Shown here: positions 1 through 10,785 of the stretch, in pieces
Layout: each line of letters begins with the position of its first letter
Numbering within the stretch: the first letter of the stretch is position 1
Assembly: GCA_028564925.1 (NCBI GenBank)
Contig: CM053029.1
Coordinates: forward strand, 296,585,168 to 296,649,167
Direction: 5' to 3'
Length of the DNA: 64,000 bases
Origin: Lithobates sylvaticus
Lineage: Eukaryota; Chordata; Amphibia; Anura; Ranidae
Translations under genes and position numbers: made by a program
The notes under the pieces: model-generated
What the model was told of the DNA's origin: nothing
What the model saw: only the letters and a program-made list of their open reading frames with translations
The model's database searches: none

Positions 1-108
1 CCGCTGTCGTCTACAGCCTGAATCTGACAGATGAGTTACTTCCTCTTCACTATCTGTCATGCTCAGAAACGTGTAGGCCTCTTCACTACTGTACCTTTGA
101 TTTGCCAT
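1..108 (-). CDS. piggyBac-like transposase, N-terminal 36 codons (partial)
   Basis: The minus strand from 108 down to the window edge is open for 36 codons beginning MANQRYSSEEAYTFL and continuing through an acidic run (SMTDSEEEV) to LSDSGCRRQR. PiggyBac transposases usually open with a short acidic, Ser/Asp/Glu-rich stretch of this kind before the catalytic DDD domain, which would lie off the window. The enzyme cuts and reinserts DNA at TTAA without a footprint. The ATG is chosen because it is the first in frame downstream of the TTAA-bounded terminus. No break is visible in this short piece. The identification rests on composition plus the matching TTAA terminus rather than on catalytic residues, so confidence is moderate. 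Confidence 0.55.
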   Translation of the reverse strand, partial: MANQRYSSEEAYTFLSMTDSEEEVTHLSDSGCRRQR

Positions 109-539
109 TTTGGGCTCTAAATTTACTGGTACAGTAGTGAGATTCACAGGTAAAAAAGCTCCTGACTGTCAGCAAATGTAACAAATGCTACCAAAAAAAA
201 TGTTAGCGATCGCAGGGATCAGGCCTGACTCTATGAACGCTGCAGTTATGTGTGTTTAGTGTTTTGTAAGTGACAGTGATCGATCGATACTGCACTTGGG
301 TGGGCTGGGCTGGGCGGAGGGGCAAAATGCCGGTGCTAGCAGGTATCTGGGCTGATTCTGCTAACCCTGCTTTTTTTCAGAACCCTAAACTGCTGGGGAC
401 GCTAGTATAAATCTGATCAGATCAGATATCGATCCGTTCAGATACTATACCACTAAGGGAGGTGTATGCTGTATGCGTGGGTGTTAACGGTACTGGCACT
501 AACCTGACGCTGCCTGGGGCAACGCAGACCCTAACTGAC

Positions 540-910
540 CCTAAAACCTAACAGATATCACCCGCCAAGCGATCAGGGGGTTAAACCTTAGGGTGCCCTG
601 AAACTATAAAAAACAAACTAACTAACCAGCGTCACCCGTAACAGTTATACAGTGATCACTGGTGAAAGTGTTAACTAGGGGGCAATCAGGGGGTTAAAAC
701 CTTTATTAGGTAGTTTATGGGGGTCCCTGACGCTATAAAAAGCCACGGCGAACCTAAATACTTACCTACCTAACTAGCATCACCTGTGACACTAATACAG
801 CGATCAGAAAAATGATCGCTTAGTGACACTGGTGACGGGGGGTGATCACGGGGTTAAACCTTTATTAGGGGGGGTTAGGGGGTACCCTAGACTTAAAGGG
901 GGCTAACCCT
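540..910. repeat. degenerate ~150-bp direct repeats inside the piggyBac leader
   Basis: Three diverged blocks follow one another, each with a (g)atcaNggggttaaacct core, then a run like ttattagg, then a cctgac/ccctga and ctataaa segment, then a 'cacctgtgac...tacag.gatca' segment. They start near 570, 685 and 845. They make the region look telomere-like in places (ttaggg runs), but this is an internal repeat of the transposon leader. Confidence 0.5.
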
Positions 911-1388
911 AACAGTTATTGCAGTCACAATGCACCAATGCAGTAAACAGTAAAAACTGTTGGTGTCACTGTGACAGGGGGTGCAGTGGGGTGTTGGGGG
1001 GGGGTGACTGGGGGTGAAATGTGTGCCTAGTTGTTCTACTGTTCGTGTAGTGTTGGTGCAGACTTACTTGATGTCTTCTCTCCTCGGCGCCGGAACGAAA
1101 ATGGCGACGTGAAGAGAGATGACATCACTTCCTCTGCCTCTGTTTACATTACAGAAGCAGAGGAAGCATTTGATTTGCCTGGAGCGATCGCGAGGGGATG
1201 GCCACGAATGAGTGGCCTCCCCCTCATCCCTGATCGCTCCCACAATGACGCCGACCGCTGCAGGCACCGGGGTGGGCCTAATCGTGCCCCCCGCCCGCGG
1301 GCAGGTAGGGATGTACAGGTACGCCCATATTCCTGCCCTTGCCATTCTGCCGACGTACATCGTTGAGCGATGGTCCGCAAGTGGTTAA

Positions 1389-2080
1389 AAAAAAAAAAAA
1401 CTGTCCCGCGATGCCCATTCATCCTTATCCGACGACGCGATAAAAAATAAAATAAAAAAAAATCTGCCTCAATGGGAGGCCCCCCGCTGACTGAAGCCTC
1501 TTCGCAATTACAGCTGTTATATAGCTGAGGGCGGGGCCACCCGTTTCACCCGAGTACCCCATACTCATTCCTATATGGGGGCTGGGATAAAGGGGGCTTC
1601 CAGATTCTGATAAGCCCCCCTGCCCACAGACCTTCACAACCGCCGGCCAGGGTTGTGGGGAAGGGGCCCTTGTCTCCATCAACATGGGGACAAGGAGCAC
1701 CCCCCCCCATGTTGAGGGCATGTGGCTCGCTTGTCCCTCCCTTTCCTGGCCTGCAAGGCTGCATGCTTGGATAAGGCTCTGGTATGGATAAGGCCTTTAA
1801 TTTTGGTGAGGGGTGTTCTCCTCAAAATACATATGGGTCTGGTATGTATCTGGGGGGGGGGGGACACCACGCCATTTTTTTTCTTTACATTTTGGTGTGG
1901 CGTTCCCCTTAAAATCCATACTAAACCCAAAAGGACCTGGTATATATTGGGGGGACCCCCCACGATTTTTTTATTGCCAGCAATTAATTATTTTACATTC
2001 CCCGGGTTACACCTGATGAGTCATCTGTTGTTAAGGATGCGGTGGCTGGCTTCCCAGCCCGCTCCTTAACTGCCAGCTAT
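1389..2080. repeat. decayed copy of the GC-rich fold-back family
   Basis: No gene is supported. The block around 1620-1720 (cagacc..., caacatggggacaagg, ccccatgttgagggca) matches both arms of the fold-back element at 38641-40631, and the flanking 'tctggtatgga' and 'gggggacccccca' blocks also recur there. Short open frames here are by-products of GC-rich repeat sequence. Confidence 0.5.
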
Positions 2081-2465
2081 TGTTAAAGACGCAGGCTCCA
2101 AAAATTTGCATCTGAACCGCATCAAAATCGCAGCTGAACCGCTGAACAGCTGCTTAGGAAATCTGGAAAGTTTGCCTATGTCAAATCTTTAAAATACATT
2201 AATAAAACTTTATAGCATTCACACAGCACACGCAGTGTGTTTAGACAGCATTACTCCATACATCCTGTTGTAATGGTTCACATTTTCCATCTTTTCCTTT
2301 TACACAGCTGTCAAAGCATTGATTCAATGGTTTGGAAAATATCGAGTGGAGGTTTTTGAAGACGACAACATTAAATTATTATCATTATACTACAGTAAAT
2401 AGCTACATAAGCATTGGCTCAGTCTATACACCAATCTTTGTTATTCTCAGTCCTGCATCAGCACC

Positions 2466-2592
2466 ATGGTGTCAATGCTAAAAAACAACTTGGAGAAGGA
2501 AATATTTCAGATTAAAGGGGATAGACTGGTTCATGTTTTGCAGCTTGCAAATGTAAGTAAAGAAGATCCCAAGAATTATCTATGCATATCTG
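2466..2592 (+). CDS. EXOC1L: EXOC1L exon 1 (codons 1-42 plus one base)
   Basis: The ATG at 2466 sits in a strong context (gcaccATGG). The exon encodes MVSMLKNNLEKEIFQIKG, then a strand-like stretch ending NYLCIS, and the last base (g) forms a Val codon with the first two bases of exon 2. The donor is tctg|gtatgt. The pattern 'DLEKKLF ... YYLCVSV' of human EXOC1L, as I recall it, aligns with 'NLEKEIF ... NYLCIS-V' here, and the intron falls inside that motif. This is the first strand pair of the PH-like domain. A second usable donor, aat|gtaagt at 2553, lies inside the exon; using it would remove KEDPKNYLCIS and break the reading frame into exon 2, so the downstream donor is preferred. Confidence 0.85.
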
Positions 2593-2935
2593 GTATGTAT
2601 CTCTTTTTGTATTAGTTGTTCAGCTAAGTAATTATTGCCATATAACTGTGAAAATCATTGTCTCAGATAACTTAAATAAGCTTTAGAGCAAATCTTTTAC
2701 ATTATGTTAAATAAAAAGATTTGTTTCAGCTTTACAAACAGTTTTAGAAAGGTTTATTGAAAATATAGGATGTCTTATCCTATTATAATTTAGACTGTCC
2801 AGGACAATTTTTATTGATTGCTAACCCCATATTTTATATTCTCTATATTGAGTTAATATTATACTGTGATGTCCTATACTGGCTTTCTTGACTGCAATGG
2901 AACAGTACAATTTCATAGGGTTGAAACAACTAATC

Positions 2936-3195
2936 GATTAATCGACAACTAATCAATTATGAAATTAATCAATTACTATTTTCATAATCAATTAATCGGC
3001 CAGTAACATAATGGTGTTAAAACTACTACTACTACTAAAACTTTATAGTACAAAAAGAGCAAATAATCGCAACTGTAAATATTACTTTCACAGTTCTACA
3101 GTAAAAGAAAATGAACCCCTTACAGTAGCGATTTGTTTGCTTTTTTTGTACTATAAAGGGCTAATTTTCGTTTTTTTTTAACCCCATTATGTTAC
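2936..3195. repeat. AT-rich palindromic repeat with fold-back core
   Basis: 2936-3000 is a cluster of short 'attaatcgattaatcg'-type palindromes. 3003-3194 is a fold-back: GTAACATAATGG at the left and CCATTATGTTAC at the right, with inner arms sharing TTTATAGTACAAAAA and AGCAAA. It resembles a short TIR-type non-autonomous DNA element. Confidence 0.6.
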
Positions 3196-3650
3196 TAAAC
3201 GTCTTAGACCTTGTTCACATCTATCTGTTTTTGGTGCTTTTTGCAGAAACGCACTACAGTTCATTTACATGGTTTCCTATGGGACACATTCACATCTATG
3301 CTTTTTCAGCCGCTGCCTATTTGGAAAGGGTCAAGGACTTTAACGCAAAACTGTGCTTTTTTGGTTCAATATACTTCAATGGAGAAGCTGCAGAAAAGCA
3401 TGTAATGTATTTTTGCAGCAATTTGTTTTTTTTAATCTGCCCAACAACAAATTGGCCAAAAATAAAAGCAAAAAACGCAAATCATTTGCTGAATGAAAGA
3501 ATGTTGTTGAAATTTTCATTTGCTTTTAACATTCTGTTTTTAAAATTTCATTGTCATTTCTGAACGAAAACCACATGCACCGTCTGAAAATTCCTTTGTC
3601 CAAGAAGTTTTCTATTTCCAAATCTTCCCGTCACTGTGTTTGAGAATGAA
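3196..3650. repeat. probable hAT-like MITE relic, otherwise intron
   Basis: The stretch opens with 'agaccttgttcacatct' and then repeats 'ttcacatctatgctttttcagc', resembling the 'ccttgttcacac' MITE ends frequent in frog DNA (compare 50777-51110 here). No right end could be matched, so boundaries are uncertain. Confidence 0.3.
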
Positions 3651-3752
3651 CGTGGATTTGACCCCACTAATGATTAAGGAAGATCAAAAAAATGTAGCAA
3701 TATGGTTACATTTAATGAAGGTACAACATTTAGCAACTTATAAGGTTGTTGA

Positions 3753-5338
3753 TTAACCACTTAAAGCGGTGTTCCAGCCGCAATATTTTTTTTTTTTAAA
3801 AGTCAGCAGCTACAAACACTGTAGCTGCTGATTTTCAAATAATAACAGTTACCTGTCCAGGAGCCCACGATGTCACCCCTCCCGAAGCCGATCCATCCAA
3901 CGGATCAGGTTCCGGCGCCGCCATCTTAAGGAAGGGAAAACAGGCAGTGGAGCCTTGCGGCTTCACTGCCCGTTTCCTACTGCGCATGCTAAAGTCGCGC
4001 AGTGCCTTGTGAATGGCCCTGTTGATTTCTGGGACACACACACATGTTCCAGAAGACAACGGGGCATCTCGTCAAAGAGGAGGAAGTGTAGGAACAGCAC
4101 CACGGGATAGGAAGAGGCAGATTAGGAAGAATTTTTTTTATATATTTTTTTGTAATATTAATGTAATTTTTTATTTTAGGGTGGACCTCCGCTTTAAGGA
4201 CCGAGCCTCTTTCTGAGATTTGTAGTTTACAAGTTAAAAACAGTTTTTTTTGTTGCTAGAAAATTACTTAGAACCCCCAAACATTATACATTTTTTTTCT
4301 TCTAACACCCTAGAGAATAAAATGGCGGTCATTGCAATACTTTGTCACACCGTATTTGCGCAGCGATCTTACAAGCGCACTTTTTTTGGAAAAAATACAC
4401 TTTTTTGAAATAAAAAATAAGACAACAGTAAAGTTAGCCCAATTTTTTTTTATATTGTGAAAGATAATGTTACGCTGAGTAAATTGATACCAAACATGTC
4501 ACGCTTCAAAATTGTGCACGCTTGTGGAATGGCTACAATCTTTTACCCTTAAAAATCTCTATAGGCGACGTTTAAAAAATTCTGCAGGTTGCATGTTTTA
4601 AGTTCCAGAAGAGGTCTAGGGTTAGAATTATTTCTCTCACTCACTACCGATCGTAGCGATACCTCAATTGTGGGGTTTGAACACCGCTTTCATATGCAGG
4701 CGCTGCTCATGTATGCGTTTGCTTCTGCACGGGAGCTCATCGGGACGGGGCGTGTTTTAAAAAAAATGTAATTTCTTATTTATTTTACCTTTTATTTTTA
4801 CAGTGTTTTTAAAATTTGTCACTTTTATTCCTATTACAAGGAATGTAAACATCCCTTGTAATAGAATAAAGCATGACAGGACCTCTTAAATATGAGATCT
4901 GGGGTCAAAAAGAGCTCATATTTAGACTAAAATTCAATTAAAAAAAATTGGTCATTTAAAAAAAGAGCTGTGGGCAGCAGTGACGTTTTGACGTCCCTTC
5001 CGCCTAGCAATTGTATGGAGATGGGTGGGGGCCATATTCACCTCACTCGTCTCCATACCCAGCAAGTGACAGGACGCGATCGCCTCAGCTGCTGCCGACG
5101 GCTCCGGTAAGCGGCGGAGGGCACCAGTTTACGGCGGGAGGGAGGGGTCCTCTCCCGCCACCGATAAAAGTGATCTTGCGGCGAATTCGCTGCAGAGACC
5201 ATTTTTATCTTGTAGCGGACCGCACGCTGAAGAAGGGGATACCGGGGTTATGGCAGCTAGCTGCTGCCATAACAACGATATCCTCCTTCAAACAGCTGAT
5301 GTAAAACTGTGGCGGGCGGGCGGTCCGTAAGTGGTTAA
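3753..5338. mobile_element. TTAA-target (piggyBac-type) non-autonomous element
   Basis: It is bounded by TTAA at 3753-3756 and 5335-5338, with inverted ends: left TTAACCACTTAAGGACCG once the nested element is disregarded, right (reverse complement) TTAACCACTTACGGACCG. The interior is AT-rich and non-coding. Blocks near 4200-4600 (cccccaaacatta, gtcacgcttcaaaattgtg) recur inverted at 38050-38460. Confidence 0.75.
3761..4197. mobile_element. nested TTAA MITE inside the outer terminal repeat
   Basis: TTAA at 3761-3764 and 4194-4197 flank an element with ends AGCGGTGTTCCA and (inverted) AGCGGAGGTCCA. Its target is the TTAA inside 'CACTTAAGGACC', the outer element's own terminal repeat, just 4 bp from the outer TTAA. 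It has no coding capacity. Confidence 0.75.
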
Positions 5339-5594
5339 AAGAGGCACATCTAAGTATGCAGGCATCCAGGGTAAAGCTGTCCACATAGACCGTTCTCCAC
5401 ACCTCTGGCTCTCACCACTGTCAGTCTGCAATCATGACTGGGAAGACTACTCTGCAGTAGAGCGTTCTGAAAGCGAGGCTTGAACCGCTTATGGAGCACA
5501 GCATGGAAGGGATGACATCGATGGTGGTTTGGAGGACGGTCTATGTGGACAGCTTTACCCCGGATGCCTGCATACTTAGATGTGCCTGTTTTAA
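5339..5594. mobile_element. MITE with ~55-bp terminal inverted repeats
   Basis: The left arm (aggcacatctaagtatgcag, then gcatccagggtaaagctgtc and cacatagaccgt) is repeated in inverse at 5537-5592 with few mismatches. The ~140-bp middle is unrelated and non-coding. Confidence 0.7.
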
Positions 5595-5826
5595 CCTTTA
5601 GCCATGAGAGTTGCTAAATGTTGTACCTTCATACCTTCATTAAATGTAACCACATTTCTGCACTTAGTGGTGCCTCTTTACTCTTAATAATAATAGTTGA
5701 GACTTTACACTACTTGTATATCAAGACATTGCTTGTATATCAAGTAAAAATTTATGACAACATTTTGCTTGTTTAGCAAAATGCTCTGAAACCAAGAAGT
5801 TACTCTCAAACGAAGGTTTTACTGTA

Positions 5827-6822
5827 ATAATATGCAGTTGTGGAGCATTACCTTCATTGGATACAGTTGTGAATATAGCTGAACACGTCTAGTGTAGCAT
5901 GCAGACATGGTCAAGAAATTCAGTTGTTGTTAAACCAAACATTAGAATAAGGGAGATGGCGGTTCTAAGATGCTTTGAATGTGAAATGATTTTTGTGCCA
6001 TATGTGGTGGTTGCAGTATGTTGAAAATGGCTGATCTCATTTTCACACACACTACATTCTCTAAAACTGCTATGGGTAGCATGTCTATGAGTGAATTTCC
6101 TTCAGAAAGGGCAGAGGAGAACAGCAAAACCTCTTAAAAAACTGACAGAAGTCCAGAATTTCTCAAATACCTATTTTTGCAGTAGTGGTATGCAGAGGGG
6201 GATCTCAGATCCCATAACACTTTTGGACCTTGAAAATGACTGGCGGCAGTAGAGAAAATCAAGCCAGGTTCCATTCCTGTCACCTAAGATCATGAAAATG
6301 ATGGGCACCCGATCACTAAAACTGGTTGACTGCTGACTTCTGATATGGATTGTGTAAACAGATTTTGCTAGCCGAGGTATAGTAAAGAGGGTGATTCATT
6401 TGGCTGGCAGTTTTTCACCATGGAACTCTTAGTACTTAGAACTTGTAAATTTTTAAGAGCTCACCTAAAGTGTTCCTATGTTGAAAAATATGCCTTATAC
6501 TAAAGAACCACAAACACACTTTTCTGTTGGGGCCAAATTACTGTATGCTTGTTGGTGGCCTGTGGAGCTATTCATTATGAATGGCACCCTAGTGCACCTG
6601 CATGCAGCTCACAACTCATGATAATGCATTACTGCTCATTGTGGTGCACTGCTTTGCTAAACTAGGTGCATTTTGGTGCTTGGGCAGAGCTGTGCATCAA
6701 TAGGGCGTTACTGGTCACAATTGGTATCTCTAAGAGCTAGGATACTGGTTTGTGATTCAACATGTAAGCAGAGTAGTTACTTATTTTACTATTAAACTCA
6801 AAACCATAAATGTAATATATTG
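5827..6822. other. EXOC1L: intron 1 sequence, nothing recognised
   Basis: About 1 kb of ordinary AT-rich sequence within EXOC1L intron 1. No exon-like frame with splice sites, terminal repeat or tandem array was seen. Confidence 0.6.
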
Positions 6823-6827
6823 AGGCT

Positions 6828-7509
6828 TGTAGTGGCCCCATTGTCTTTGAGTAAATAACGAGAGGAGAGCTTCTTACAGGTGCAGTGCGTTTATTCTTTA
6901 GCCTCAAAGATGTGCATTAAGGTTGAACACCACAGAGGTTAATCTTTTGACTCCTTAAACACCATAAGCACTATTTGTACGATTTGCACCATATGCACGT
7001 GAAAACTGTAAAATTACATACAATACATTAGTTTACAGAGATCACCAAAAGGGGGTTACAACAGAATTACAACTGTTGAGTTACAAAGTGGTGTTCCATT
7101 ATCTATACACATATCTCTAAATTAACATTAACATTTAAGAAAGCATGACTATATGTTCAAACATGTGGATTGTCTACAGCATATCTTTTAACTAACAGCA
7201 TGTACTCAATTTATGCCTAAAAACATATACACTGACAATGACAATGCATCTTTTACTGCATACCTTGCTCCGCTTGCCAAGGGGTGCAGAACTTTAAACA
7301 TTAGAAAACTTCCAAAGACTATCTCCTTCCCATGAGGTGCTGCTGCTTGCCTGGATGCTGAATGAATGAGAAAACCCCTTGCAAAACTATAGGAAGCAGG
7401 AAGTGTCTGGTGATGAAAACATTCCCCAGGGGAACAAAAGTAGGGCAATAAAGGTTCCACCTGTATTTAGTACTGAACAAAGATTTAAAGTGACAAGTGG
7501 CCAGTTACA
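6828..7509 (-). mobile_element. solo LTR (682 bp) with 5-bp target duplication
   Basis: The unit starts TGTAGTGGCC and ends GGCCAGTTACA (TG...CA), flanked by AGGCT on both sides (6823-6827 and 7510-7514). A TTTATT near 6890 would be a poly(A) signal on the minus strand, so that orientation is preferred. Without an internal region it is a recombination remnant of an LTR retroelement. Confidence 0.7.
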
Positions 7510-7514
7510 AGGCT

Positions 7515-8263
7515 TACCAATCTTTTGATGTGGCAGCTACATTTTGTTTTCTTTTTAAGGCTTTTATCCCCTTTTACTTTCAGCTGGTGATCTGGCCAGT
7601 AAATAGTACAAAATAATGTGGAGTTGTCAGAGCAGGTCATTCAGGGCCATCTTATCGAGACGGCATCCCTGGGCACTGCCCGGGGCCCCAAGTGCTCATG
7701 GGGCCCCATCAGGACTGGCTTTGTTTTAAGGGTTATACAGTACAGAGGTCAGGTGGTATGGTCGGTAACTGCACTGCACAGTGCACGCAAGATACTTGAG
7801 ACTGCTATAATGTCCCTATGGGGGGGGTGACACCAGGAAGAAGCTGTAGTGGGTGCCGTCTAGCCTTCCCCCCGCCCCTTGTCCCATTAGTACAGCGGGT
7901 CTATTTTCCCCTGCTCTGTTTGCCAGAGTGATGTGAGAAGAGAGCTGCGGGTGTATCTCCCCTGCTCGCCCCCTCCCCTTTTCTCCTGTCAGCCGAACGG
8001 GAGAAGAGAGCAGCTCTAATGTAATTGGTTTGCCGCAACGCCACCCACAGCAGAGGTCCAATCGGAAGACACTGGGGAAACATCATGGGAAATGTAGTCC
8101 CGGAAGATTGGCGGCCCCAGGTGTGTCCACAGACAGCAGGCTACAGCCCCCAGTATGCATGCACTCTGGGGGGAGAGAGAGAGAACCTGGAACCCGGAAA
8201 AAGCTGAGGAATGGAGTGCTGAAAAAGAGAGGACTGTGCTGGGGGAAGCCAGAGAAGGAGCAA
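7515..8263. other. unclassified repetitive sequence in intron 1
   Basis: GC-rich segments such as 'gcactgcccggggccccaag' and 'catcatgggaaatgtagt' are typical of dispersed repeats, but I could not find ends. No gene is supported. Confidence 0.4.
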
Positions 8264-8586
8264 CGTTGTACACGCACCACCAGAGAGCCATGCTGTACCC
8301 ACACCACCAGAGAGGGAGCTACACTGTACCCGCACCACCAGAGAGGGAGCCACGTTGTACCCGCACCACCAGAGAGCCACGTTGTACCCATACCACCAGA
8401 GAGCCACGCTGTACCCGCACCACCAGAGAGGGAGCCACACTGTACCCACACCACCAGAGAGAGAGAGCCACGCTGTACCCGCACCACCAGAGAGGGAGCC
8501 ACACTGTACCCACACCACCAGAGAGGGAGCCACACTGTACCCACACCACCAGAGAGGGAGCCACACTGTACCCACACCACCAGAGG
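8264..8586. repeat. 27-33-bp minisatellite (about 10-11 copies)
   Basis: Tandem units built on CACACCACCAGAGAGGGAGC plus cacactgtaccc; some copies lack the 'gggag' extension. Because unit lengths are multiples of three, several frames on both strands stay open (PHHQREGATLY, TTREGATLY and similar), so these frames are not evidence of a protein. Confidence 0.9.
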
Positions 8587-8798
8587 GATTTTCACAGACA
8601 CACAGCAGCACACCTTCAGCTCTGCAACTCTCATTGGCCCTCTTATGACTCATCCCCCCTCCCTTCCTGGCAAACTCTCATGAGAGTGAGAGAGAGAGCT
8701 AATGACCAGACAAGAAACAGGAAGTGGGCTGTATAAGGTATTTACTGGCTGAAATTTTTTTTTAACTATCCAAAGTTAAAACAACAAGGTCAGAAGAT

Positions 8799-9218
8799 TT
8801 AACCACTTAAGCCCCGGACCAATTTGCAGCTAAAGGACCAGGCCCCTTTTTGCTATTCGGCACTGCTTCAATTTAACTGACAATTGCGTGCAACGTGTTT
8901 TCCAAACAAAATTGACGTCCTTTTTTTCCCACAAATAGAGCTTTCTTTTGGTGGTATTTGATCACCTCTGTGGTTTTTATTTTTTGCGCTATAAACAAAA
9001 ATAGAGCGACAATTTTGAAAAAAATGCAATATTTTAAACTTTTTGCTATAATATATATCCCCAAAAAATATATAAAAAACATTTTTTTCCTAAGTTTAGG
9101 CCGATACGTATTCTTCTACATATTTTTGTTAAAAAAATCGCAATAAGCGTTTATTGATTGGTTTGCGCAAAAGTTATAGCGCCTACAAAATAGGGGATAG
9201 TTTTATGGCATTTCTCTC
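8799..9218. mobile_element. truncated TTAA (piggyBac-type) element, one end
   Basis: It begins TTAACCACTTAAGCCCCGG and continues with blocks (aatttgcagct, aaggaccaggcccctttttg, ttggtggtatttgatcacc) that match, inverted, the last ~480 bp of 11530-12519. It stops abruptly near 9218 with no second terminus found. Confidence 0.7.
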
Positions 9219-9291
9219 CTCGAGTCACGGACGAATACTGCATCTCCATGGTAACCCGCCTACTATTTAGCCTGCAGGACACAAGCACATA

Positions 9292-10785
9292 ATGTTTAAT
9301 GGGAAAATGACAAAACTTAAACAACTATCAGGCAAAGAAAACCTGCCTAAAAACGCTTCTAAATTGGCGGCAGCACAATCCTCCCGCTCTGCATTACCTC
9401 AGAGGCAGAAATTGAAAGGGAACTCTAATGCCCCGTACACACGGTCGGAAATTCCGACCACAAAATCCATCGGATTTTTTCCGACGGATTTTGTCCGACA
9501 CTGGTGTTGCATACACACGGTCGGACAAAGTTGTTGGAAAATCCGATCATTCTGAACGTGGTGACGTTTGTTGCCTACGACGGGACTACGTAGAGGCTAT
9601 TAGCCAATAGGTTTGGTCTCCTAATTTGATCGGAGCATGCGTGGCACTTTGTCCGTCGGAATTCTCTACACACGATCGGAAAAAGTCCGATCGGATTTTG
9701 TTGTTGGAAAATTTGAGAGTAGGATCTCAAATTTTGGGATGGAAAAAGTCTGATGGAGCCCACACACGGTCGGATTTTCTGACAACATGGTCCGATCGGA
9801 CATTTTCCGTCGGAATTTCCGACCGTGTGTATGGGGCATAACTCTTCTCCCTCACAATATATTGACTCTGACCATGAATTCGGAATGACCCCTATAACAT
9901 TACAGAATATCCCTAATGGCTCAGATCTTCTTAGTCAGTTCGAACGTGTCTTACAAAAAGCCCTCCAAAATACCTCAGACATAATAACTGAAAAAATTAC
10001 AAGGGAAATTCGTGAGGTAGGGCGCCGCACATCAATATTAGAACACAAAATGGAGGAAATAAATTATATCACCAATACTCACCAATACTCATGCTGATGA
10101 GTTAGATGCCCTTAGAGAAGAAAATTCTTCCCTTTACACACGCTTAGAAGATTTTGAAAACAGAGCCAGATCTAACTTGCGACTCTGTGGTATACCAGAA
10201 ACCATAATAGATCTACAATCAACAGTAACAGCACTCTTTCAGGAGTTAGCTCCGTCAATTCCTATTGAACGCTTGGAGATGGACAGAATCCATAGGACTT
10301 TGGCCCCCAAAAAGAAAGATGCCCCCCGCCCCAGGGATATTGTAATAAAATTACATTATTTTAGAACAAAGGAGCAACTAATGGAAGCAGCACGTAATAA
10401 GGATGCATTGACTTTTCAAGGTCATCGTTATCAAATATTCCAGGACCTTTCATAACAGACACTCCTCAAGAGAAAAGAGATGAAACCACATCTACAGATA
10501 CTCCAATACCACCAAATCCCCTATTGTTGGAGTTTTCCATTTGCTCTTCAATTCACTCATAAAGGTACCACATACACCTGCAAGAAAATTGATGACCTTC
10601 TAACTGCAATCCATGAACTTCGATTGGCAATTCCAGAAAACACAACAGAAGGATCTAAACGCCGAGCATCATCAAACTCACCCAATACTCAACAAGAAAA
10701 TCCTATTCAACAAGCCCTCTCCAGTACCAAACAGTGGAGTTGTTTTGCATCACCTCTACCAAATCCTGAAGAACAAATGGACTGA
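9292..10785 (+). pseudogene. L1 ORF1 (RNA-binding chaperone), split and broken
   Basis: L1 ORF1 proteins coat LINE RNA as trimers. The N-terminus (MTKLKQLSGKENLPKN...) is basic and ends KGNSN at the insertion of a Harbinger MITE (9429-9838). Skipping the MITE and one TAA copy continues in frame with SSPSQYIDSDHEFG. A coiled-coil segment follows (LLSQFERVLQKALQNTSDII onward), then the RRM signature LEDFENRARSNLRLCGIPE and a C-terminal domain with QIFQDLS and FALQFTHKGTTY. A 10-bp tandem duplication (accaatactc twice, 10071-10090) shifts the frame in the coiled coil, and a TAA interrupts the CTD after FQDLS at 10453. A strong match to the L1 family, but not functional. Confidence 0.8.
9429..9838. 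mobile_element. Harbinger MITE (410 bp) with TAA target duplication
   Basis: Ends are TGCCCCGTACACACGGTCGG and its inverse (gaccgtgtgtatggggca), flanked by TAA at 9426-9428 and 9839-9841. Termini match those of the autonomous element at 14465-21706, so that element's proteins could have mobilised it. It sits inside L1 ORF1 and has no coding capacity. Confidence 0.88.

Larger units (their letters stand above)
1..1388 (-). mobile_element. piggyBac-type transposon, 5' end (runs off left edge)
   Basis: The right boundary is a TTAA at 1385-1388, and read on the minus strand the terminus begins TTAACCACTTGCGGACC. Further in lies GTACGTCGGCAGAATGGCA, which recurs at the same distance from the end of the element at 11530-12519. 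The left edge of the window holds the start of a piggyBac-like transposase on the same strand. TTAA targets and this transposase type are the hallmarks of piggyBac. About 1.3 kb of 5' leader separates terminus from start codon, which is long. The rest of the element lies outside the window, so whether it is intact is unknown. Confidence 0.72.
3650..5826. mobile_element. Tigger/pogo-like non-autonomous element opened by later insertions
   Basis: Sequence at 3702-3740 (ggttacatttaatgaaggta, acaacatttagcaactt) is the inverse of 5604-5650. The right end, aaggttttactgta at 5813-5826, with 'cttgtatatcaag' blocks before it, resembles Tigger/pogo termini. Everything between is later insertion (3753-5338 and 5339-5594). 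The outer left end is not sharply defined. Confidence 0.4.

Noticed and set aside
840-930. Telomere-like ttaggg/ctaaccct runs
   Set aside because: Isolated and part of the degenerate internal repeats of the piggyBac leader; no tandem TTAGGG array.
8030-8736. Several overlapping 170-217-codon frames on both strands
   Set aside because: They are the 27-33-bp minisatellite read through; unit lengths divisible by three keep all frames open.
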